This document shows positions 21,601 through 33,600 of a stretch of 64,000 nt of DNA, in pieces. Position 1 is the stretch's first letter. Every line of letters begins with the position of its first letter. Source of the stretch: Asterias amurensis (lineage: Eukaryota > Echinodermata > Asteroidea > Forcipulatida > Asteriidae); NCBI RefSeq assembly GCF_032118995.1, contig NC_092649.1, positions 26,285,927 to 26,349,926 of the forward strand, given 5' to 3'. The notes beneath the pieces are model-generated. The model saw only the letters and a program-made list of their open reading frames with translations. It did not search any database and was not told where the DNA came from. Both the position numbers and the translations under genes were made by a program.

Positions 21601-24600
21601 GCACTCGGTATAAGACAGGATGAAACATTTCTATCTAAAGATGTATTGAACTAACTCATCTAGTTCATAGAGTTATATATAAGAACTAGAGGGCGCAGTG
21701 GCCTATATTCGCGACCCGGCATGCGCGCAGGCGGCCATTTTCTAAGTTGACAAAACAGGCATCTCACAGTGTGTGTTCGTGCGGCCATTTTGTAAGTTGA
21801 CAAAACAGCACCGCGTCAGCGTTCAATAAACACAAACGCCAACAACTTGGTATTCTACGCGCATTCTATCTTTGGCATCTCTGGGCAGTGAAAAGTGAGT
21901 CAAGAGGCAGTGGTAAAAAGATTGATGCAATATCAGGAGATACTTCTCCCTTGAACCTTACCTGGCATCTTCTGATCAGCAAGAGGCTGCGTCTCCAGGG
22001 GCACAGTCTTGATGTCAAAAGGGGTCTCCGAGGGACTCAGCGTGTAGTGATGGAGCGCCCTCTCTAGTCCAACGATAGACACCGACAGAACTGCGGAACA
22101 AAACACAGGGAGCTTGAATTAATTTTGGTTTTACCCATCAACAGCCAAGTGTGTAAAGCAATGTGTACTCAGTACTTTCCCGAGCTCTGTGAAAAAAAAA
22201 TTAGAGGCATATTACTCGAGTGGGATTTGAACTCACAACTTTTGAAATTCTAGAGCAGTGGCTTACCAACTATACTGCAAATTTGTGTGTGTTCATATGC
22301 CTAATAAGTCTTTCAATATTTGAGTGAGAAATTACCTCTTTCTCCAAAACTACCTTTACTTCAGAGGGAGCGGTTTCTCACAATGTTTTATACTACCAAC
22401 AGCTCTCCATTGCTCGTTACCAAGTAAGATTTTATGCTAACAATTTCTTTGAGTAATTATCAATAGTGACTTTACTTTTAAAGAGACTCAAAACTGCTGT
22501 TAAGAAAAAACTTACTGTTGAGGATGTAGGCAGAGTTGAGTGCCTTCTGCTGCTGTTCTAGAACTCTCAAGTAGAAAGTGGCTCTATCTCGGACCTCATC
22601 ATCCCCATCAAGCAGACACCTGCATAATAAAAGGGAAAAAAAACAATCACTTTCAGTGGTACTTCTTGAACCCTTTGCCACTCATTTTAGAAGTGAAGCT
22701 ATTTTTCTTTCATTTCATCCCCAGCAAGATTCAAACCAGGTTCCTAGCATTCTCTGCTAGGGTCAAAAACGTCAGGCTATTAACTTTTATCTTTTTTTCT
22801 CATTTTATTTCAAGACATTTATTTCCATCATGGTTCAAAAGATTGGCATTTTAAAGTTGATTATAAAACCGATTTGTTCATAATGATATCATAGCTTGTT
22901 TCTAATCCATATAGTGAGACAGTCAACTTTTTGTTTTAAGGCAGTGGACACTATTGGTAATTACTCAAAACAATCATTAGCATAAAACCTTACTTGGTTA
23001 CGAGTAATGGGGAGAGGTTGATAGTATAAAACATTGTGAGAAATGGCTCCCTCTGAAGTAACGTAGTTTTTGAGAAAGAAGTAATTTTCCTGGAATTTTC
23101 CTCAGATTTAGAATTTGAGGTCTTAAAATCAAGCATCTGCAAGTACACAACTTCATGTGACAAAGGTGTTTTTTCTTTCATTATTATCTCGCAACTTTGA
23201 CGACCAATTGAGCTCAAATTTTCACAGGTTTGTTATTTCATGCATATGTTGAGATACACCAAGTGAGAAGACTTGTCTTTGACAATTATCAATAGTGTCC
23301 AGTGTCTTTAACTTGCAACATGTTTTCAGCAAAATAGTACAAATTATCACAAGAGATTGCTGTTGACGATAATGACATCATCGGCCCGCAAGAAGGTGGG
23401 CTCAAAAAGGTTTTTTATCACTTCTGAGGGTATACGCTATTTGTCTTGCAAAGTTTAAATAGGCATTGTTTCACTTTTGTTGGGCCGTAGTGTCAAGTTG
23501 CTTTAGAGGTGGGTTTAACGGCTCCTGTAAATGTCTTATTGTCCGTAGTGGATATGCCGTCTGTGGTGGTAATGTGTTCCAGCCTTTAATAACTGTTTAT
23601 GGTATGATTGAATATACCCCCGGAAGTGATACGAATATGTTTTAGAGCGCCTTCACGCAGTCAACAATATAAAGCATTGGAAGCCACTGGGTGAAACTTA
23701 ATATCGAAGCAAGGGACCACGTCAAAATTCCAGATTATAATAATTGATTTTATCTCTAGATGTTGTGCATTTTATGTCAGGCACTAGGGGCGTAGGGCTT
23801 CAGGCTGGATGCACACTGGGGGCGTAGGTTTGTTTTGGTTTTTAACAAGTTAATCATCAACTCCTTACCTTTTCAGTAGGACAATGACACTAGGGAGAAG
23901 GTCTTCACAGTGAGCTCCAAACTTGGCCAAGGAACTGACGGCAGCTGTGCAAGAAACGAGGCAAAGAAATCAATTGTTAAATCCTGCATTAAAAATATCT
24001 TAATAAAAATATGATTCTTATAAGTAAATCTAAAGGAACTATTTTTGGAATACGAGTTGATATACTCAAATTTGTGGATTGCATAGCAAAAACAAAATAT
24101 ATTAATTTTGGTTTAACCCTTACATCGATGTGTGTAAGCACCGTTAAAACAACTTTTTTTTTGCACGACAACCACCTTAAAATCAGTACCCGCTGCTAAA
24201 ACATAGGATTCTAACTGCCTCTAGCTACCGGGCAATCTCAGTGTGATTTTTTTCACAGAACTCGGGAAAGTACCGAGTGTATAGTGTTACCACACATCGG
24301 CGTATGTGTAAAACCAAAATGAATCAGATCTGTATACTCTTAAAGCCATTGGACACCGAACAGAACAGAAATTTAAAATTCACAGATTTACAAATAACTT
24401 ACAGGGTTTACAGAAGGTAATGGTGAAAGACTTCCCTTGAAAACATTAATACACTTATCAATTCTCGATATCGAGAATAACGGATCTATTTTAAACACAT
24501 GTCATGACACGACGAAACTTGCGGAAACAAGGGTGCACATTCCCGTTATTTTCTCCCGACTCTGAAGACCGATTGAGCCTCAATTATCACAGGTTTGTTA

Positions 24601-27600
24601 TTTTATGTAGAAGTTGTGGTACCTGAAGTGTGGGCCTTTGGACAATACTGTTTACCGATGTTGTGCGAATGCTTTAAGCTTTCCAGCAAAATAAATGAAA
24701 ATAAAGATCCAAAGTGTGAACTGACCGGCTCTGATAGCAGCATTCTCCAGGATGACCCGATTGAAGATGAAGCGGATGTACTTAGACGGCGACTGGGTAC
24801 GAGGGCCCTCCCGACCCAGTAGATGCAGGATGCGGGTAGCTAGAGAGGTATGCTCACAGTCCTCAATGAACTCACACAGATGAGCGAGGCCGGCCTCTTT
24901 GGCTTCTGGGTTCTCCTCTATGATCACGATGATGCTGTCAACGATGGCGCGCTTGTACTCAAAACCACCCTGTCAATCAAATATCAATATTTTTGTTTAA
25001 TTCTTCAATGGTTTAATAAAAAATTATTAAAATGGCTGCCAGCAGCAGAAATCCATGAAAAGTAACCAAATAATAATAGTTGTGGCTTCTTATATAGCGC
25101 ACATGTCCGTCACACAGTGACGCTCCTGGCGCTGTAACATACAGTACTTCCTACAAGATGTGGGACTACGTAATGGGGAGCTTTTGACAGTAACAAAACA
25201 TCGTGGGAAACGATTCCCTCTGAAGTAACATAGTTTTCGAGAAAGAAGTAATTTTACACGAATTTGATTTCGAGACCTCAGATTTAGAATTTGAGGTCTC
25301 GAAATCAAGCATCTGAAAGCACACAACTTTGTGTGTCAAGGGTGTTTTTTCTTTCATTATTATCCCGCAACTTCAACGACCAATTGAGCTCAAATTTTCA
25401 CAGGTTTGTTATTTTATCCATATGTTGAGATACACCAAGTGAGAAGACTGGTCTTTGACAAGTGGTTATATAGTAGTTATATAGTTATAATGGTTATGTG
25501 TCCAGTGTATACATGGTTATATAGTGTCCAGTGTCTTTAAGACTCCACAAATCCTCCTTGGTATCAATAAAACATCAATGGAAAATCTTGCTTGATTTAA
25601 TACGGAATGACCACAAGGATGTACTTTTAAAACAATTTTCTGCCATCACCAAAAACAATATCAAAAATAAAATACAAAAACAATCTTGAGCTCAATCAAT
25701 ATCAGTTTTCTATGTCACATTGTGGTGAAGAATTCTTCATTCTGATTACGATAATTTCAAAGCCACGTACCTCGTCGCGCAGCATGGAGGACAAAAAGGT
25801 CATCATGACGCCGTGCTTCCGCGGGAACTTAGTGCAGAGAGAGCGCACGGCCTGCACGACCACCACCTTAAACTCGTCCGAGATCTCTGACATGAACGTC
25901 CCGATCTGCTTCATCAGACGTTCAACACTGCCCTCGCTGCCCGTCTTGAGTAAGGTGGTGATGGCCAGCGTCGCGATGCTGCGATTGACGTCGGTGATCA
26001 GGTTCTCCAGGTCCAGGTTGCAGGCTGTGACGGCCGCGGGGTGAGTCATGGCAACCTGGTGGTTAAAGAAATTGCAGCTTAGATTTTAAAAAATTATTTT
26101 TGTATTTATTTATTTCCAGGCAAACAGGACATACAGAGAAATAACAACTAAAATAAAGACTTCAATAAACAAGCCTATGGATAACCAAAATGCAAAAATA
26201 ATCTTAAAGCGATCCGGACAAAAACAACCTACAGATGCACATAAAAGTACGAGACAAAACACGTCATAAAAATGTAAAATCACATAGAAAATATAAATTA
26301 CAATTATAAAATCTATAGAAAATACAAAATTCAAAAATTCAAGAATAAAATTTCAACAACAAATAACAATAACTAGTTCTTATAGAGAAGAGTGCATTTT
26401 ACAATAAACATATCAATGGGCTTTACAATAATAGTGCCCTGGTCATTGGGCAAATAACAATCCTTTTAATTTTTCTTTTGAAAAGTGCTACTCCTCTGTG
26501 CAACCTTGTAAATATTGAAAACATTGGGCCACCTCTAGGCCCCAGCTGCTTGAAGGCTTGAACCAACTTGCAGGCCAGTATGCTTCGTTTTTAAATGGGC
26601 AGGGGGCACCAAGGCATTTTCTCCTTGGTAAAGGGCACCCTATGAGGAATTTGTAAATTTGTACTGTAGCGTTTCAAGGGCACCAAGGCATTGCCAGGGG
26701 GGGGGGGCATAGAGGCAATCGCCTTTGTTGCCTCCGTGAAGTATCAGGGCCCAATTTCATAGAGCTGCTAAGCACACAAAATTGCTTAGCGTGACCTTTT
26801 TGGCTCGATAAAAACAGGATTACCAACCAAATTTCCACATTATTTTCAGGATAAGCAGAATACCAGTAACAAGCAATATGCAACAAATGGGAATTTGGTT
26901 GGTAATCCTGTTTTTGGTCCAGAAAGAAATTTCATGGTAAGCGAATTTTGTGCTTAGCAGTTCTATGAAATTGGGCCCAGGTCTGAACTTACCCTGTTGA
27001 GTGTCTTTGTAGCGGCAAATCTCAGAGTTGGTTTAGGAGAGCTAAGGAAGAGCTGTAGGACAGAGACAGCAGGAGCCAACTCGCGGGCCGTGGTGTTCTT
27101 CATGTTAACAATGGCGTGAGCCGCTTCATATATTACCATCTGTAAAGGCAAAGATTAGAAACTATCAATCAAGGTTATTACTCAAAATAACGGTAATGAT
27201 AATGGTCTGACGTTTCAGAGTCTTTCTAAGAGTCTTCATTGAGAAAGACTCTGCTAGGGTAGAAAAGTCAGGCCATTAACTTTTTTTGCATTAATACCTT
27301 TAGTCCATTTGGTTGGTAAGTTGGAAAAATATTTACTCAGTTCTCAAAAAACTACAGTATCTCAGCAAGTAATATTTTAAAGGAGGTGTTCTACCCTCAT
27401 TATCTTCACAGTGTGTAAGTTTAATGTAAATCTGTGGACACATTTTGTGTTTTGCGTTTTACAAAAAGTACCAAGCTCTTCAACTCTCAAACTGAAAGAA
27501 TATAAATCAAACACAACCCTACCTCACTCTTATTCCTCAGACATCCCTCGATGAAATCAAACAACGGACTGTCGTGTCTGTCATAGAAGGAAGAAAAAGC

Positions 27601-30600
27601 AAAATTAACCCTAACCAGTTGATCCTCCTAAAAATTTTAAAAAGATATCATAAAACGCTACAACATTATTGTTCAAAGGCAGAGTCAGTACTCACTGTTT
27701 TAACACTGTGTGGACCTGAGAACAAAAGAGGTCCTACTATAGGCCTGGGCCCAATTTCATAGAGCTGCTAAGCACAAAAATTTGCTTAGCATGAAATTTC
27801 TTCCTTGATAAAAACAGAATATCCAACCAAATTTCCACATGATTTTCAGGATAAGCAAACAACATCTGAATACCAGTAACAAGAAATATGTAACAAATGG
27901 AAATTTTGTTGGTAATCCTGTTTATATCGAGGAAGAAAATTCATGCCGAGCAAAATTGTTGTGCTTAGCAGCTCTACGAAATTGGGCCCAGGAGTTTCAT
28001 CTTTGAAAGGGCAAGGCCATTTTCATGTTGCCATGGGCACTTCCATTGGAACGTCTTAAAGTCTCTGGGTAACTTCCGTAGGGGCACCAAGACCAAGACC
28101 AGGGGCAACAAAGGCTGTGGCCTCGGTTGCCTGCACCTAATTCCAGGCCTGTTTACATACATGTAATGTAGGGACATGAAACACTATGTGGACTTACACA
28201 CGTCCACACAGTGTCATTTACAGTGTTGAAGATTAGAATTTTCCTTAAGTGTACAGAAGAAAGGAATGTCCACACAGTGACTGCACAGTGAATGGGGGCG
28301 GGGCGGGGGGGGGGGGGGCTTACCCAGCTTCATCTTCTTCCAGCAACTTGGAGGCAATTCGAACCTGATATAAAAACAATGTCAAAATTAATATTAAGTT
28401 TATGCCACCAGCTCTCTCACCATCTTTCTCGGTCAGGCATGATATTTGGTTAAAAAAAAGTGAAAATATTCTATTGAATACAAGAGAATGTTTAACACGG
28501 GATAAACACAATCAAACATTTCCAAAAACCAAAGGTATAAGGTATACCTTTAAGTGAAAATAAATGTATATAAGGAAGTCCAACTCACCAACATACAGGT
28601 AGCATAGGGGGACTTCAGTCCGCCGCGAGTGTACTTGCCGACGAGTTTAGTGACGGCGAGGCGATCGTTCTTACGGATGTGATAGATGAGACCCAGGGCG
28701 TGGTACTGGACCATCACATTGTCACTGGACGCTGCCTCTTGGGCCTCGTTAACCCAACGCTTAACGACGTCAGGGCTCTGACTCAACAAATGCTGTAAAG
28801 GGTGATGTCAGAGGAATCAAAGTTAAAGGGAAGGTACACGTTTGGTAATTACTCAAAACAAGTATTAACTTAAAAATTTACTTGATAACGAGCATTGGAG
28901 AGATGTTGATAGTATAAAACATTGTTGGAAACAACTCCCTCTGAAGTAACGTATATGTTGAGAAAGAGGTAACTTCTCACTAAAATAATAAAAGACTTCT
29001 AGCTAGAAGTCTTTTATTCCTACCTGACAGCACTAAAATTCGTCCAACACTGGGTGTTTTTTCTTTCATTTTCTCGCAACTTTGATGACAGATTGAGCCC
29101 AAATTTTCACAGGCTTGTTATTATATGCTTATGATGGGATACTCCAAGTGAGAAGACTGGTCTTTGACAATTCCCAAACGTGTACCTTCCCTTAAGCCAG
29201 AATTAAACTACTTTGTGGGTCTGCCCACAAAAGAAATGCAGGGTATATTGATAAGCCAAACCATGCTGCAATTTGTGTACTTTATAATGGCGTTGTTTCC
29301 CCTGGCGGATGAACTGAGCCAAGTGTTAAATTTTAAATGGATGACTGAAGCAAAATTAAAACAACCTGCGAGTTCGTATCATCCCAACCGGGTAATATGC
29401 CTGTGATATTTTTTTTCACTGGACTCAGGAGAGTACCGAGTATACAGTGCTAACACATGGGTAAAAATAAAAACTAATCGCTTCATATCACCTCATAAAA
29501 GGTTGATTAAAAACCACATTGCAACTAAACGGCTGAATTGAATGATTAAAATGGAACACACTGAATACATCACTCCATACAAAAATCAGAAGGTAGAACA
29601 GCTTAAAGGATTTGGGTACTTTTTGTAACACACAACACAATATTGAATACGTTTTTCATGCTAAAATAATTTGCTTCTCATAATCACTGAGACGAAAATC
29701 ATTTTCATGACATTGTTTTACTCATTTCTAAAGAACTACAGCACCTCACCAAGTAATATTTTCAGGGAAGCTTTCTAATATCATTATCTTTAAACTGTAA
29801 AAGTTTAGTGTAAATCTGTGGACATTGTGTTTTTTTGTCCTAGAAAAAGTACATAGACCCTTTAAAACAGATGGATTTTGAGTTCAGTCTTGGATGTGAG
29901 GTAGGAAGTCTCTTTTCTAAGTTTGACGGGCAGAGAGTTCCATGTGGAAGGACTCTACTAAGAGAAAGATAAGTTTCCCCAGGAGTGATACGAGAGGGAC
30001 ACTCGAAGAAGATTTGTGTCCGAGGCCCTATTTGTTTTTGTTTTCCTTACCAGTGATGATGCAAGAGCAGCACTTGACACACTGTGGACCTTATCCACTA
30101 TAGCTTGCTTCATGTAACGCTCTAGGCCCTGTAACATGGTGGTCTGTAATAAACAATACAGTTTGGTTATATCGATCCCTTGAAACATGACTTACGATTA
30201 CAAAGGAAGACATAATGATCTAGCTACGTGCAAATAGATCTTCCTGCTTTTATTTTTTTAATAAAAGAGCAATTGTGTGCAATAGCCAAATCAGAAGATG
30301 CCCAATGCGGTCACCTTGTAGGCCAACCAACTGGTACACTGCAGTTCAGAGTTGAAAAATAAAATTCATTGAGGAAGTAAACCATACAACTTTGTCCAAG
30401 TTGACAAAACTGGCATCTCACTGCGGCCATTTTGTAAAGTGAACAAAACAGCATCAGGTAGCGCTCATTAAACACCAACGTGTGTTTCATATTCAACGCG
30501 CGTACAGAATGGCACGTGCGTGTATCCTTGTGGTCCCGTGGCGTTTGTGCACGAAGCATCACTCGTGGGCCCTCTAGTTCTTATATATAACTCTATGGAC

Positions 30601-33600
30601 ATGCCTTATCAATGACAGTGAATATCCGACTTACATCAGTGATCTTACACAGCGCTCTTATGGCTGCAGCTCTGTACATATCCTCCTTGCCGGTCATATC
30701 TTTGGTCAGACTGCTGGTTACGATGATGACATCCTCCGCTATGTTAGCCATCTCCTTGATGACCAAGTACAACATACGCCTCAGCATCACCTGATGGTAA
30801 ATCACACACACAAAATGAAGTTGATGCCAGTAAATTTATTCATGACTCTCGTAACAAATTAAGGGCAGTGAACACTATTGGTAATTACTCAAAATAATTA
30901 TCAGCATAAAACCTCACTTGGTAACAAGTAATGGGGATAGGTTGATAGTATAAACATTGTGAGAAACGGCTCCCTCTGAAGTGACATAGTTTTCAAGAAA
31001 GAAGTAATTTTCCACAAATTTGATTTCAAGACCTCAAAAAATGTGGGTAATTGTCTGCACACGTTCGTTCTGGAAAAAAAATTACGCCACCCCCAATGAG
31101 CACACCGGGGTTGACCCGGGAAGCTAATCAAACGCACCCATTATATCAATAAAGGACCAGAAGAATTTCCTCTCTAACCCCTGTAAAGGACATACCAGCT
31201 TATTGTTTACATAATTTAGTGATGTAGAATCATTGATAAAGTTTGTTTATATAGTTGTTGTAAAGCAAAATCATTAAAATATCACGCTATCAGTGAAAAA
31301 TGTTTTAAAAACACAAAAACAGTCAACGTTATGTGTATAAAATGCTTCTACAGCTATTGCAACCACGCGATACTGTTTACATAAATGTTTTACTTTGGTG
31401 TGGCATGAGGATCCAGTTTAAATATCTTTATTCTTGGTTGAACTTACATCACTTGACTGGAATAGCTTGGTCATAGCAAAGAATGTTTCAGTCGCTTCCA
31501 TTGTACCAATGTGGTCACCCTGCATCAAAGTAGGACAAAACGTTTCATCAAATTCATACTTAAATCTACCTTCCTTGAATAATAAAATTCCAAAAAAGTG
31601 TAAGCAGATTTTTCTGCCTACTGTTACAAAAAAAAATGTGCAAACATGTATTTTATGAGCAAGCGATCTAAACGATCCGACAGTTCATGTGACCATTCAC
31701 AATGGATTCTCAATGTTGCACTCATTTCTCAAAAAAAAATACAACACCTCAGCAAATAATATTTAAGGGAAGCTTTTTACCATCATCATTATCTGCAAAC
31801 TGTATTAGTTTTTAAAATGTAAATCTGTGGACCCTTGTGTTTTGTTGTACAAAAAGTGGCCCAAACCCTTTAAGTAAGGGAATCAATGTGTGGTGAAGAG
31901 GTTTTCAACTAGAGGTTTAATCCCAACGAGGCCTGGTCCTTAATTATTTTACCGAGACGAAGTCGAGGTAAATTATCAAAAACCAGGCCTCGGCGGGTTT
32001 AAACCACTTTAAACCTTGGTAACCTGTTTCGGCTCTACCAATCATGTATAATATCTTTGACAGTTTCATAAAATTGCGCATGGGAACCCCCCCAAAAAAC
32101 ATAATACAGAATGGAAGCCAGATTATTATTCAACTCTGGTTACATTGATGGTGAATTGGAAGTGACTGACCTGGTTCAAGATGAACATAATCTTGGTCAG
32201 GATGTGGCAGCATTTCCTTGGCTTTATTGGAGTCTCATTGAAGACGCGAGCCTGTGATCAAAGAAGAGATGGTAGAAATATAAACAGTAAGAAACATTAC
32301 AGCTCGCTCATCTAGTTAACTTAAATACTCTCAGCTAAACCAAATTTTATGACTCTCCTTACCGCGGCATTTGGCACTTACAGCCCATGAAACGGTGCAC
32401 TTCACAGAGCCCCATCAGCGCATAATTTGGTAGTAAGCAGGGCCATGAAATAAGCTATTTGTGAACTAGATTTTAAGAATGTATGGTACAATGACTTCAT
32501 TAAACACAAGTTATCACTTTACATTTTAGTTCCTCAGACTATAGAGACAGTTATCTTAACTTAAACTTAACTTAATTGGATTTACAAAGCACCTTAGCAC
32601 TGTTTCAAAGCGCTGTACAGTCAAATACGCATAATTCAGAATAAGATAATGAGCAGAAGTAGCAACTTGATTTAAAGTACACAAAAGTAACAAACCAAAC
32701 AAATGGAGTAAAAATTGCATTACAAACATACACATTATATACAAATAAAGCACAAAAACATGAATCTCGTGGACCCAGAGGAAATCAACCTCAATTCCGA
32801 TAAAGAGCGAGACAAATTGAATAAGAACGGTGCTTTATGTGTATGCTTTGTACAAACCTCCTGTAGGACGGCACTCTTCTCCATGTTCTGGAATGGATTG
32901 GCTGATCCTCCTTCAAGAAAGCACAAAGATAAAAATCATTTTATTTGTGACGATGCTTCGAGAACTGAATTTACACATCTCACAAATTTGCAAAATGAGC
33001 AAGGGAAAGTTGTGGGTGCTCTAGCTGATAAGTGTATAAACAGCCTGAAATTATTCATCCACACCCCTATTAAATATTCTTTTTTTATTATATAAAATTT
33101 ACACCGTTATTGAAATGGATAGTATTATCACATTTGTTCCCTTCCTCCAGACAAGAGGAGCATTGCATTTTTTTTTGGGGGGAAACGTAGAGCTGAGCAA
33201 AAGCTGTGTGCGTTTTCATTCAAAATTACTGAAATGAGAGGTGGTGGGTGCAGGGTCAAGAACTGGATGACAATCTAGTAGTACCGTAGTGTTGGGTGCA
33301 ATCTTTAGAAATTATAATTTTTTTGAAAATAAAGCATGCCCCCCCCCAAAAAAACAAAAAGAAAATGGGGGGGCTGAGAAATAAAGTGTACACAAACTAC
33401 GCAGTTTTGAATAATTCCATTTAAGACACACAGCGGTGGTTCATAATAATAATAAAATGGATCTATAATGCGCACTTCTCCGGAAATTCAAACGATCAAG
33501 GCGCCTACAGAAAAAAACAACAATATACAATAGAAAAATATGAAAGAATGTTACACACTCCGGGATAAAAAAAGAAAGGAAATTTAGTCGATTATGTAGT

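Noticed and set aside
21666-30598. Inverted MITE pair flanking COPG exons, able to promote circular RNA
   Set aside because: On checking, both copies have the same orientation; each has simply lost the opposite end.
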